Below, in pieces: positions 1-8,170 of a DNA stretch of 64,000 bases (within the stretch, counting starts at the first letter, position 1; the number at the start of each line of letters is the position of its first letter). The stretch comes from Rhizobium herbae. Its GTDB lineage: Bacteria; Pseudomonadota; Alphaproteobacteria; Rhizobiales; Rhizobiaceae. The stretch lies in the NCBI RefSeq assembly GCF_017873135.1, contig NZ_JAGGJV010000013.1, forward strand, positions 1 through 64,000. Reading direction: 5' to 3'. A program made the translations under genes and the position numbers. Below the pieces are notes generated by a model that was not told the origin of the DNA, made no database searches, and worked only from the letters and a program-made list of their open reading frames with translations.

Positions 1-419
1 CATCCTCAGCCGCGCTCGAATTCGTCCGCCGACTGGCTTTGGCTGCCGTTACCGGCAATGGCGACATGCACCTCAAGAATTGGTCGCTGATCTATCGTGG
101 GAAGGGCGACAAGCCGGCACTCGCTCCCGTCTACGACGTGCTCTCGACCGTCCCCTATCTTCCAGCGGACGCCATGGCGCTGTCGCTTGCAGGTGAGAGG
201 CCCTTCAAGGCAATGAACGCCCAGCGATGGAAAGTCTTTGCCAATCGTGCACGGCTGCCGGAAGCTGCTGTTATGAAGGCGGTCACCGATACAGTTGAGC
301 GCGTAAACCAGTTCTGGTGGTCCCTGCCTGAACGTGCCGTTATTCCTGAAAAAGTGTTGGAACGGGTCGATGCCCACATAAAGCTGATGACGCCGATCCT
401 CGGCACTTGCGCGGACTAG
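1..419 (+). CDS. HipA-like toxin kinase, C-terminal part (cut by window start)
   Basis: The reading frame is open from the first base and ends at TAG 417-419, so only the C-terminal third or so of the protein is visible. The segment GNGDMHLKN (about 47-73) is the catalytic loop of HipA-family serine/threonine kinases, and PVYDVLS further on matches the metal-binding segment that follows it. HipA proteins phosphorylate glutamyl-tRNA synthetase or related targets and are normally paired with a small HipB antitoxin encoded upstream; that part lies outside the window, so the pairing cannot be checked. The first in-window start codon (TTG at 39) is internal to the domain and is not the real start. 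Whether the gene is intact upstream is unknown. Confidence 0.75.
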   Translation, partial: SSAALEFVRRLALAAVTGNGDMHLKNWSLIYRGKGDKPALAPVYDVLSTVPYLPADAMALSLAGERPFKAMNAQRWKVFANRARLPEAAVMKAVTDTVERVNQFWWSLPERAVIPEKVLERVDAHIKLMTPILGTCAD

Positions 420-511
420 ACATTGGTATCTTTGCGCTAGTCGCTCGTAACTCGTTCGCAGTTCCGTGCTGGAGAAGTGCCGAGCGGGTCGATGGTTCAT
501 CCGTTCAAGGC

Positions 512-540
512 GATGGGAGGCCCGAAAGCGGCCTCCCATC
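512..540. terminator. strong hairpin downstream of the SDR operon
   Basis: Two perfect 11-base arms (512-522 and 530-540, GATGGGAGGCC and its complement) flank a 7-base loop. The hairpin lies 30 bases beyond the stop codon of the leftward SDR gene and about 90 bases beyond the HipA-like gene. There is no clear T-run on either side, so it may be a bidirectional, RNA-stabilising or Rho-assisted terminator rather than a classical intrinsic one. Confidence 0.5.
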
Positions 541-570
541 GGACGAAGTTTAACCGGACGAGCGTCGTCA

Positions 571-1404
571 TTAGTCAACGGCGAAGTCGGTCGAGACCGA
601 GACGGTGCGCCATTCGGAGAGGATGGCAGCGTCTTGTGCGTGCTTTTTCTCGATCACGGCGACTGTGTCGCTACCGAGCGGCAGGCGGACCGGCGGATTG
701 GGGACGTCGGCGAAGGCGATGAGCGCCTCTGCCAGCTTTTGAGGGTCGCCGGGTTGGTTATGGCTGAGACCGGCCGCTATGGTTCTCACCTTACCGACAG
801 TCGCTTCATAGTCGCCGATGATGTTACCGCTGACCGACAAGGACGAACTGTCGAGGAAGTCGGTGCGGAAATAGCCCGGCTCTACAACCGTGACATGGAT
901 GCCAAGCGGCGCGAGTTCGTCATGAAGGGCTTCGCTCAAACCCTCGACGGCAAATTTCGTCGAGGAGTAGACACCGAAACCGGCCGCACCGCGATAGCCT
1001 CCGATCGATGAGATATTCAGGATGCGGCCGGAGCGCGCCCGGCGCATGAAGGGCAGGACGGCGCGGGTCACGTTGAGGAGACCAAAGACGTTGGTGCGGT
1101 AGACAGCCTCGATTTCGGATACCGTCGCCTCCTCGACAGCGCCCATCAGTCCGAAACCGGCGTTGTTAATCAGGATATCGATCTGGCCGAAGCGATCGAT
1201 CGCGGCTTTCACAGCTGTGGACGCCTGTTTGTGATCGATCACGTCGAGGGCGACCGGAAGCAGGTTGGGGTGCTCGCCAAACCGTTCGGTGATCGCCTTT
1301 GGATTGCGGGCAGTGGCGACGACGGCGTCGCCCTGTGCAAGAGCGCGTGTGGTGACGAGGGCGCCAAAGCCACGCGAGGCGCCGGTGATGAACCAGATTT
1401 TCAT
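571..1404 (-). CDS. short-chain dehydrogenase/reductase (SDR)
   Basis: This 277-residue classical SDR carries every hallmark: the cofactor loop TGASRGFG (residues 7-14), NNAG (80-83), catalytic Ser near 132 and the Y146-x3-K150 pair (YSSTK). The Rossmann fold binds NAD(P)H; an Arg in the TARNP segment after strand 2 favours NADP(H), which is inference. The substrate is unknown. It is the last gene of a leftward operon with an ABM monooxygenase, a second SDR and a VOC protein, all divergent from a LysR regulator. That arrangement is common for small redox or xenobiotic-response operons. The ATG at 1404 gives a typical N-terminus. Confidence 0.9.
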   Translation of the reverse strand: MKIWFITGASRGFGALVTTRALAQGDAVVATARNPKAITERFGEHPNLLPVALDVIDHKQASTAVKAAIDRFGQIDILINNAGFGLMGAVEEATVSEIEAVYRTNVFGLLNVTRAVLPFMRRARSGRILNISSIGGYRGAAGFGVYSSTKFAVEGLSEALHDELAPLGIHVTVVEPGYFRTDFLDSSSLSVSGNIIGDYEATVGKVRTIAAGLSHNQPGDPQKLAEALIAFADVPNPPVRLPLGSDTVAVIEKKHAQDAAILSEWRTVSVSTDFAVD

Positions 1405-1454
1405 GAGGGTGTTTCCTTGATGTCGGGTTGACGAGGAAAATGTTGTGCCAGGCC

Positions 1455-1760
1455 TCAGGGACGCGGCGATGTCATGGTGCAGAATGTCAATTCCATCTCG
1501 CGGGCCAGCAGCTCCGGAAAGCGCGCCATGACGGCTTTGGTGTAGGGCTGCTGGAAATGCGCATCGAGATCAGCGCGCGATCGCCAGTTCTCATAGAGAA
1601 TCCAGATGCTGGGATCGTCGCTGTCGCGGTGCAAGTGATAGTCGATCGATCCCGCCTCAGCGCGGGTCGGTAAGACGAGAGCCTGCAACGCTTCGCCAAG
1701 CATCGCGGCACAGTCCGGTTTGGCCTTCAGCCTGGCAATCAAGGTCAATGTTTCGGTCAT
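1455..1760 (-). CDS. antibiotic biosynthesis monooxygenase (ABM) family protein, YgiN-like
   Basis: The product is about 101 residues of the ferredoxin-like ABM fold: TLIARLKAKP at the start, then a pattern typical of small YgiN-type quinol monooxygenases (SIDYHLHRDSDDP, ILYENWRS, and a C-terminal HFQQPYTKAV segment). These cofactor-free dimers oxidise quinols or other phenolics; the true substrate here is unknown. I chose the ATG at 1760 because a GGAG sits about 8 bases upstream. A longer start at 1772 would overlap the stop of the upstream SDR gene. The gene lies 1 base after that stop (1762-1764) and so is probably translationally coupled. Confidence 0.85.
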   Translation of the reverse strand: MTETLTLIARLKAKPDCAAMLGEALQALVLPTRAEAGSIDYHLHRDSDDPSIWILYENWRSRADLDAHFQQPYTKAVMARFPELLAREMELTFCTMTSPRP

Positions 1761-1761
1761 G

Positions 1762-2427
1762 TCAGTCTCCATTGAAGGCGTCTGCGGGGTAAACGGCTTC
1801 CCAACCTGCGGTCGGGTCCGTTGCCAGCGTCCAGATTGTGTCGGCTGCCTCTCTCGCCTCTATCGATCCGGGGCCGACGAGTGTGGCGATTGTCGCCACC
1901 GCGATGCGGATGCGGCGTTCGGCGAGAGGGCCGGCCAAACCTTCGACGACATTTCTCAGGGCCGCCTTGCCAAGGCCGAGACTGGCATAGCCGGCATGGG
2001 GTGAGATGGCGAGGCCGCCACCTGTGACCAGGATCGTACCGTCGCGCGCTCCGAACAGCTCGACGGACGCCCGGATCGTGTGAAGGCCGGCAGCGACATT
2101 GGTGGCGAGGTCGTCCGTGACCTCATCGTCGCGCATGCTGAACAGATCCTGTTCACGCACGATCGCGGCATTGAAGAGGACCGCCGTCAGCCCGCCGGTG
2201 ATCCGGTTGGCCTCGGCGACCGCCTTGCGGAGGGCGGTCGGGTCGGTCGCATCGGCTTGCAAAGTCGAGACGAGCAGACCTTGCCCGGAAAGGGTGGCGG
2301 ACAGACCGGCCAGACGATCGGCATTGCGCGCGGTGAGCACGACGTGCCAGCCTTCCCGCCCGAATTTCTCCGCGACGGCCTGCCCGATGCCCGGGCCAGC
2401 GCCGATAATCATGATGGAGTTCGTCAT
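1762..2427 (-). CDS. atypical SDR-fold oxidoreductase
   Basis: The 221-residue product begins with the nucleotide loop GAGPGIG (residues 9-15), so a Rossmann NAD(P)-binding fold is clear. The usual catalytic features are missing: NNAG is replaced by FNAA, and the YxxxK position reads as Leu followed three residues later by the conserved Lys (ASLGLGK). The Tyr-dependent mechanism is therefore doubtful. It may be a subfamily with another mechanism or a non-catalytic binding protein. The start at ATG 2427 is preceded by AGGAG at good spacing, which is better than the longer frame starting at 2493. Same operon as the VOC and ABM genes. Confidence 0.8.
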   Translation of the reverse strand: MTNSIMIIGAGPGIGQAVAEKFGREGWHVVLTARNADRLAGLSATLSGQGLLVSTLQADATDPTALRKAVAEANRITGGLTAVLFNAAIVREQDLFSMRDDEVTDDLATNVAAGLHTIRASVELFGARDGTILVTGGGLAISPHAGYASLGLGKAALRNVVEGLAGPLAERRIRIAVATIATLVGPGSIEAREAADTIWTLATDPTAGWEAVYPADAFNGD

Positions 2428-2489
2428 GGGATGTTCTCCTGATGTGCTGGCCATCGCGATGCCGTGACGGCCAGCCGGGTGAGAAAGGG

Positions 2490-2951
2490 TCACGGCAGGA
2501 TTTCTGCCAGTTCGATCAGATTGCCGAAGGGATCGCAGAAGAAGGCGAGGCGGCGGCTGATTGCCAAAAGTTCGAACGGCTCGGTGACGATTGTGACGCC
2601 GCGTGCCCGCAGTTCCTCGACAGTGGCATCGACGCTTGCGACATTCAGGCAGAAATGGTGGTAGCCGGCATATTTGAGACTGTCGCCGAGATCGGTATAG
2701 GGGCGAACATCATTCGGCGACGGATCTCCGCCACCAAGGATTTCCACATAGAAATGGTCGTCGGTGGCGGGTGCCAGATAGGCGAGCTGTTCGTCGGCAT
2801 AGTCCCATTCGGCGACGACGCGGAAATCGAGCTTCTCGACATACCAGCGCTTGGCGGTTTCGAGGTCTGGCGTGCGGACGGCAACGTGATGGCCACGCAT
2901 GTCGGCGAAGGGCGATGCAGTGTTGTGGGCGGGAGGAACGAAGTCGGCCAT
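2490..2951 (-). CDS. VOC superfamily (glyoxalase/bleomycin resistance/dioxygenase fold) protein
   Basis: A 153-residue protein with a single pair of VOC beta-alpha-beta-beta-beta modules. The region GHHVAVRTPDLETAKRWY opens the first module, YHHFCLNV the second, and FFCDPFGNLIEL is the typical closing strand with a metal-ligand Glu. His, His and Glu residues at the expected places suggest a metal-dependent lyase or dioxygenase-like enzyme, but the substrate cannot be read off. The start at ATG 2951 has AGGAGACA upstream; a longer frame up to 3122 would run into the LysR gene and is unlikely. First gene of the leftward operon. Confidence 0.85.
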   Translation of the reverse strand: MADFVPPAHNTASPFADMRGHHVAVRTPDLETAKRWYVEKLDFRVVAEWDYADEQLAYLAPATDDHFYVEILGGGDPSPNDVRPYTDLGDSLKYAGYHHFCLNVASVDATVEELRARGVTIVTEPFELLAISRRLAFFCDPFGNLIELAEILP

Positions 2952-3068
2952 TGTCTTGTCTCCTGTTTGGTCCGGCATCAGCGCCGGGTTGCGAGGAGAA
3001 ATCTGGACCTTTTCGACGATAAGAATTAGAGAGTTAATCTTCCTCTCAATGATGAGTGAGATTTGACA
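2952..3068. promoter_or_regulatory. divergent promoter region with candidate LysR operator
   Basis: The 117 bases separate the VOC operon from the divergent LysR gene, the usual place for an LTTR regulatory site. It contains a small dyad, GAGAG (3029-3033) and CTCTC (3043-3047), with a 9-base AT-rich centre, and overlapping TTAA sequence. The spacing resembles T-N11-A LTTR boxes. The assignment rests on position and symmetry only. Confidence 0.45.
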
Positions 3069-3953
3069 ATGCGCAGCACGGATCTCTCGGAACTGGCCGC
3101 CTTCGATGCGGTTGCCCGTCACCGCAACTTTCGCCGGGCCGGCGAAGAGCGCGGGGTGACGGCTTCAGCGATTAGCCATGCGGTGGGCAATCTCGAGGCA
3201 CGCGTGGGCATTCGCCTGCTCAACCGGACGACCCGTAGCGTGTCGCTGACCGATGCCGGCGCGATGTTGCTTGCGCAACTGTCGCCGGCCTTCGGGGAAA
3301 TCGGCTCGGCGCTCGATGCCCTCAACCAGTTTCGCGACACGCCGTTCGGCAAGGTTCGCATCAATGCGCCCAATTCAGTCGCACCCTTCGTGTTCCGCTC
3401 AGTGATTGGTCCACTCATCGCAAAAAATCCCGGTCTCCAGCTGGAAATCGTCGCCACCGACCGCCTCGTCGACATTGTGGAGGAGGGGTTCGATGCTGGC
3501 ATCCGTCTCGGCGAAAGCCTGCGCGATGGCATGACGGCTGTGAAGATCAAGCCGCGGCTGCGGTTTGCCGTCGTAGGCTCTACAAGCTATTTCAAGCGTC
3601 ATCCGCTTCCCAAAACCCCGGATGATCTGCGTCAGCATGCCTGCATCCGCAATATCTATCCAAGCGGCAAACCCTATGCGTGGGAGTTCAGCCGCGCCGG
3701 CAAGATCATCGAGTTCGAGCCGACCGGGTCTCTTTCGCTGGATGACCACGAACTGATGGTCGAGGCAGCACTCTCAAGCGTGGGGCTGGCTTATGTCTGG
3801 GAGGAACGGGCGCGCCCCTATATCCGGAATGGCAGCCTGGTCGAATGCCTGGCATCCTGGGGTGCGCCCGAGGACTGGCTTTATCTTTATTACCCGACGC
3901 GGAAATACCTGTCGGCTGGCCTGCGCGCCGTCATCGAGGCGCTTCGTGTATGA
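3069..3953 (+). CDS. LysR-family transcriptional regulator
   Basis: A 294-residue LTTR. The N-terminal winged helix-turn-helix occupies roughly residues 3-62 (LAAFDAVARHRNFRRAG, then VTASAISHAVGNLEARVG and LLNRTTRSVSLTDAG). The C-terminal periplasmic-binding-like effector domain extends to the end. It is most like the group of LTTRs that control divergent redox operons. The adjacent minus-strand VOC/SDR/ABM operon is its most likely target. ATG 3069 is preferred over the in-frame TTG at 3063. Confidence 0.92.
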   Translation: MRSTDLSELAAFDAVARHRNFRRAGEERGVTASAISHAVGNLEARVGIRLLNRTTRSVSLTDAGAMLLAQLSPAFGEIGSALDALNQFRDTPFGKVRINAPNSVAPFVFRSVIGPLIAKNPGLQLEIVATDRLVDIVEEGFDAGIRLGESLRDGMTAVKIKPRLRFAVVGSTSYFKRHPLPKTPDDLRQHACIRNIYPSGKPYAWEFSRAGKIIEFEPTGSLSLDDHELMVEAALSSVGLAYVWEERARPYIRNGSLVECLASWGAPEDWLYLYYPTRKYLSAGLRAVIEALRV

Positions 3954-4407
3954 ATGGACTGGCGCACCGACGGTTCGATTCCTATCAAGGCGAAAACGAC
4001 TGACGTCCAGGCAGATGCAGAGATTGTTTCCGCATCTGCCTAGACAATGTGGATCAGCTATTCATCGGACCGGCTATGCGCTCCCAAACCTGATTGAGAA
4101 TTCTCGCCGCGAGCGCTGCCTTGTCCTGCGGTAGGATCAGTTCAGAGGGGGACAGCCGCAGCAATTTCGCCCGACGATGAAGCGACGGGAGCGCTAAAAC
4201 ACCTAGAAGACTGTCCGAATGTTCAGATAGGCTGACGAGAAATCCGATATATTCCGCGAAACCGACCTGGGATGGCTCGTCCTTGACGGTTTGATAGAAG
4301 CATTGCGAAGCGTTGTGAGATGAGAGTCCTGGATACGAGGGTGGTGCGACGCGGGCGACATTCAGCTACGAACACCGCTCGCGCAGTAGCGGATTAGTGA
4401 TCCGTTT
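3954..4407. other. gap with an inverted repeat and an ORF remnant
   Basis: No intact gene is supported here. Perfect 10-base arms AGGCAGATGC (4009-4018) and GCATCTGCCT (4032-4041) form a hairpin just after lysR. It may be a terminator without a T-run or the scar of a lost element. On the minus strand a frame of about 100 codons ending at TGA 4054-4056 is open back to a TAG near 4368 and has protein-like composition, including RRAKLLRLSPSELILP. It lacks a usable start codon and I do not recognise it, so it is probably a 5'-truncated pseudogene. Confidence 0.4.
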
Positions 4408-6042
4408 CTACAGCAGGAAATCATCCTTGCCGAGCGAAGCGAGATTGTCGATGTGGATGGAAAAGTCCGCCTTACCGTCGCCGTTCACGTCGCCATAGAC
4501 GTAAATATCCGATGCATTCTTCTCGAAGCGCAGTTCGCCGGCGGTCTTGGAGAAACCTTTCGTGCCGATGAAAGTGAAGGCATCGTTTGTCGTGGTGCCA
4601 ACCTTTGCGTCGATGGCTTTCAGATCGATCCGGTCGCCCTTGGCAAAATCAAAAACCGTATCCCGCCCGGCTTCGGAGACTGTGGACGCCTGCAGGGAGC
4701 CGAAGACGAAGCTATCTTTGCCGGAACCGCCGTAGAGGTCGTCGCTGCCGAGGCCGCCAATCAGCCGGTCGTCGCCAGAGCCGCCTTTCAGGATATCGTT
4801 GCCCCCCGCGCTAGCGAGCGTGTTCTTGCCGCTGTTGCCCGTGATGGCGTTGGCAAGCCCGTTTCCCTTTCCGCTGATATCGCCGGTGCCTGTCAGGGAC
4901 AGGTTCTCGACATTCGACGTCAGCGTGTAGGTTATTGAGGATCGGACAATATCTGATCCGGCGCTGGCTTTCTCAGTTACCATGTCGTCCTTGTTGTCGA
5001 TGACGTAGCTGTCGTTACCGGTGCCGCCTTCCAATGTGTCCGCGCCTGTTCCACCATCGAGCGTGTCATTGCCGGCGCCCGCGCGCAGGGTGTCGTTGCC
5101 GCTGCCGCCGATGACCTTGTCGGTGCCGCCGTAGCCGATATAGAGGTCATTGCTACCGCCGAGATCGATGGTCGACCCGGAATTGACGAAGCGGGTGAGT
5201 CCGGACAGATTGAAAATGTCCGCAGATGACGTGCCGTTCAGCGTATACCCGTCGCGATCCAGTTGCTCCACGCCCGCGGCGGAATCAAGAATGAGCCGAT
5301 ACCGCGTCGCAGCGCCTTCCAAGCGCACGGTATCGAAGCCGGAGCCGCCCAGAAACACGTCCGAATTCTTGTCGGCAATAAGAAAGGTGTCGTCGCCCGT
5401 ACCGCCGTCAAACGTATCTGCGCCGCTGCCGCCGGAGAACACGTCGTCGCCGGCGCCGCCAAATAGCTTGTCATTGTCGCCGCCGGCATTGACGAAGTCC
5501 GCACCGGCATGACCGATGTAATCATCGTTTCCCGCGCCAAGGTTGATAACCTCTCCACCATATCTGATGGAGGAGACTCCGGAGAAATCGAAGTTGTCGG
5601 CATAATTCGTGCCGGAGAGCGTGAAGCCGTTCAGATCGAGAATTTCGACGCTGGCCTCCTTTGGGAGAATGAGACGCTGATAGGCGACAAAGTCATCGAG
5701 CCGGATCCTGTCGGTTCCCAAGCCGCCGCGAAACGTATCCATGAGGTCGTCTTCCACAACGAAGAGATCGTTGCCGGCCCCGCCGTCGAAATGGTCATTG
5801 CCGCGTCCGCCGTAGAGAGTGTCGTTTCCGAGGCCGCCGTAGAGCTTGTCCCCACCATCGTCGCCAAGCAGCGTGTCGTTGCCGCCTCCGCCATAGATGT
5901 TGTCATTGCCGCCGCCGCCGCGCAGATAGTCATTGCCGGTTTCGTCTTCCGGAAAGCTATCCTTTCCATAGCCGTAGATATTGTCAGGGCTGCTGCTTCC
6001 GGTAATCCTGTCGGCCCCTAGCGCTCCATAATAAGTTGCCAC
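4408..6042 (-). CDS. secreted RTX (hemolysin-type calcium-binding repeat) protein
   Basis: A 544-residue protein made mostly of glycine/aspartate nonapeptides of the GGxGxDxLx type, in blocks at about residues 37-95, 167-225 and 300-445. The C-terminal region (about 455-544: DTVFDFAKGDRIDL, then FTFIG and a terminal DDFLL) is the cap and secretion-signal type seen in proteases and glycanases exported by type I secretion. No enzymatic domain is visible. Residues of about 84-209 and 210-336 form a near-tandem repeat of about 126 residues. I chose GTG 6042 because AAGGAAGGA precedes it by about 7 bases; an extension to 6234 is Arg-rich and unlike the family. No type I exporter is encoded nearby. 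It is divergent from a two-component system. Confidence 0.85.
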   Translation of the reverse strand: MATYYGALGADRITGSSSPDNIYGYGKDSFPEDETGNDYLRGGGGNDNIYGGGGNDTLLGDDGGDKLYGGLGNDTLYGGRGNDHFDGGAGNDLFVVEDDLMDTFRGGLGTDRIRLDDFVAYQRLILPKEASVEILDLNGFTLSGTNYADNFDFSGVSSIRYGGEVINLGAGNDDYIGHAGADFVNAGGDNDKLFGGAGDDVFSGGSGADTFDGGTGDDTFLIADKNSDVFLGGSGFDTVRLEGAATRYRLILDSAAGVEQLDRDGYTLNGTSSADIFNLSGLTRFVNSGSTIDLGGSNDLYIGYGGTDKVIGGSGNDTLRAGAGNDTLDGGTGADTLEGGTGNDSYVIDNKDDMVTEKASAGSDIVRSSITYTLTSNVENLSLTGTGDISGKGNGLANAITGNSGKNTLASAGGNDILKGGSGDDRLIGGLGSDDLYGGSGKDSFVFGSLQASTVSEAGRDTVFDFAKGDRIDLKAIDAKVGTTTNDAFTFIGTKGFSKTAGELRFEKNASDIYVYGDVNGDGKADFSIHIDNLASLGKDDFLL

Positions 6043-6263
6043 GATCGCATCCTTCCTTTTAACGAAAACGGTGTGCTGACGGGACCCGGATTCGCCTGGC
6101 ACCGTCGTCGCCGCCACCATTTCGTGATGAAAACAACGGGGCAAGGCAGCTCCGCCGAACAACAAAGGATAGCGGTCTGGCGCACGCGATTTTCGACGAA
6201 CGACTGAAATCAGCCGACGAGCGCGGCTCGACACGGACCCGAACGGCAGCGATTATCCAAAAC

Positions 6264-7361
6264 ATGACCCTCGATCACGCACAAACCTCGCTATCTTCCG
6301 CACTGGCCGATGCACCCGGCCCGACCGTCTTCGGACGCGAGGTCGTAACACTGGGGGTTGCCTTCGCCGCCGCTCTGTTCGTCGTTTCCAGCGTCGTCTG
6401 GGGGATTGCCGGGGTCGATCCCTTTCAATCGGCATTGGGCAAGATGGTCGGCATCACCGGCGATGCGGTGCTCGCGGTGATGATCACCCTGGTTCTTTGG
6501 CAGATCAGGGCACGGAGCCTGGGGTTAAAGGCACTCGTGGCCTGTTGCCTGTCGCTGGCCGCCGCCCCGATCTCCGGCCTCATCGACTGGGGTTTCCATA
6601 TTTTCTGCGTCTGGCCGCGGTCGGTCCCCTTCAACGCCCAGTATTTCGCGCAAGTGGTGGTTTTCACCACGTCGGAGCTGTTCGGCTGGTCCTGCCTCTA
6701 TCTTGCGCTCCAGTATAATTCGCAAATGCGCGAGTCGGAGAAGCATCTGGCCGCTGTCCGGGAAGAGGCGCTCTATGCCCGGATGCGGGCGCTGCAGTAC
6801 CAGGTGAACCCGCACTTCCTGTTCAACACGCTCAACTCTGTCGCCGGCCTGATGGAGGAGGGATCGACCGAAACGGCGCGCGACATGGTACTGCGGCTGG
6901 CAAACTTCCTGCGCCGGACGCTTGCCCTGGATCCGATGGCGGATGTCCGGCTGGATGCGGAAATCGAGCTGCAACTGGACTACCTGCGGATCGAGGAGGC
7001 GCGTTTCTCCGACCGGTTGGAAATCAGGCTGGAGGTCGATCCCTCTCTTCGCGCCGCCAGGGTTCCGGGGCTCATTCTTCAGCCTCTGGTAGAAAACGCC
7101 GTCAAGCATGGCGTTGCACAGACGCCCGGGGCGGCCATTCTGATCATCGGCGCGCGCAGGGACGGTGATGGCTCACTCCGGCTCTGGGTGGAGAACTCCG
7201 TACCGTCCGGCGAAACATCCGGAACAGAGGGCATGGGGATCGGGCTTGCTAATGTCGCCAACCGGCTTGCGGCGCGCTATGCGGGTGCCGGCGCTTGCAT
7301 CGCCGTTCCGGCAGGCCATGGGCGCAATCGCGTTGAAATACGCATGCCGCTTGTTCGATGA
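6264..7361 (+). CDS. LytS/AlgZ-type sensor histidine kinase
   Basis: The 365-residue product has several N-terminal hydrophobic segments (roughly residues 27-50, 63-80, 88-110 and 125-150). These are followed by a His_kinase-type phosphoacceptor box VNPHFLFNTLN with H184, typical of the LytS/YehU/AlgZ group. The ATPase region has an N-box (LVENAVKHG) and a glycine box (GMGIGLANV). It probably senses a membrane or cell-envelope signal and phosphorylates the response regulator encoded next. The two genes overlap by 4 bases (7358-7361), so they are co-translated. The divergent RTX gene is an obvious candidate target. Confidence 0.92.
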   Translation: MTLDHAQTSLSSALADAPGPTVFGREVVTLGVAFAAALFVVSSVVWGIAGVDPFQSALGKMVGITGDAVLAVMITLVLWQIRARSLGLKALVACCLSLAAAPISGLIDWGFHIFCVWPRSVPFNAQYFAQVVVFTTSELFGWSCLYLALQYNSQMRESEKHLAAVREEALYARMRALQYQVNPHFLFNTLNSVAGLMEEGSTETARDMVLRLANFLRRTLALDPMADVRLDAEIELQLDYLRIEEARFSDRLEIRLEVDPSLRAARVPGLILQPLVENAVKHGVAQTPGAAILIIGARRDGDGSLRLWVENSVPSGETSGTEGMGIGLANVANRLAARYAGAGACIAVPAGHGRNRVEIRMPLVR

Positions 7362-8170
7362 TGACCTCGCTCCCTCTCCGGATACTTGTCGTGGACGACG
7401 AACAGATCGCGCGCAGGCGCCTGCTTCGGCTTTTACGATTTATCGATGATGTGATCGTGGTGGGCGAGGCGGGCGATGTGGATGCCGCCGTCGCTGCCGT
7501 TCAGGCACTGCGGCCGGACATGTTACTGCTCGATGTGCAGATCCCCGGCGGCGATGGTTTCGCGGTTATCGAGCGCCTCGGCCGGGAATCGCCGTTGGTC
7601 GTCTTCGTGACGGCTTTCGACCACCATGCGTTGCGAGCCTTCGAGATGGAGGCCGTGGATTACGTGACGAAGCCTGTGGACCCCAGTCGTCTCGCGAGGG
7701 CTATCCATCGTGCACGAACCGCGGTAGCCGGGCAGGGGCGCGACGAACAGATAGCCGATCTCCTGACGACGGTCGATACATTGCGGCGGTCGCTGCGCCA
7801 GAGCCAAGACTATATTCACGCCCAGTCGTTCTGGGTCAGAAGCCGTGGCGTTCACCAGAGGATTGGAATAGAAAGCATCGACTATATCCAGGCTGAACGC
7901 GACTATGTCCGCCTGTTTGTCGGCGGTCAGTCGCACCTTGTCTCCGAAACTATATCTTCCATGCAGGATCGTCTCGCGCCCATGGGCTTCCTGCGCGTTC
8001 ATCGTAGCACCCTGGTACGGAGCGAGGCGGTGGTACAGATACTGCGAGGTCGATACGGCGCGTTCACGCTGCGCCTGAGGGACGGCACCGCGTTACAGGT
8101 CGGGCGCACATACGCGCAGGCCCTGCAGACAGTACTCGGTATTCCGCAACCGGAAAAGGGCAACGGATAG
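7358..8170 (+). CDS. LytTR-family response regulator
   Basis: A 270-residue regulator with an N-terminal receiver domain: the acidic pair VVDDE (residues 11-15), phosphoacceptor D59 in LLLDVQIPG and conserved K105 in VTKPVD. A linker of about 40 residues leads to a C-terminal LytTR DNA-binding domain (about 160-262), recognisable from the segment IDYIQAERDYVRLFV and the FLRVHRSTLV strand. LytTR proteins bind direct repeats upstream of envelope and secreted-protein genes. It is coupled to the LytS-like kinase by an ATGA overlap. Confidence 0.93.
   Translation: MMTSLPLRILVVDDEQIARRRLLRLLRFIDDVIVVGEAGDVDAAVAAVQALRPDMLLLDVQIPGGDGFAVIERLGRESPLVVFVTAFDHHALRAFEMEAVDYVTKPVDPSRLARAIHRARTAVAGQGRDEQIADLLTTVDTLRRSLRQSQDYIHAQSFWVRSRGVHQRIGIESIDYIQAERDYVRLFVGGQSHLVSETISSMQDRLAPMGFLRVHRSTLVRSEAVVQILRGRYGAFTLRLRDGTALQVGRTYAQALQTVLGIPQPEKGNG

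Noticed and set aside
4009..4041. Inverted repeat considered as an intrinsic terminator of lysR
   Set aside because: Perfect arms, but the loop is 13 bases and there is no T-run, so I listed it only as an inverted repeat within the gap entry.
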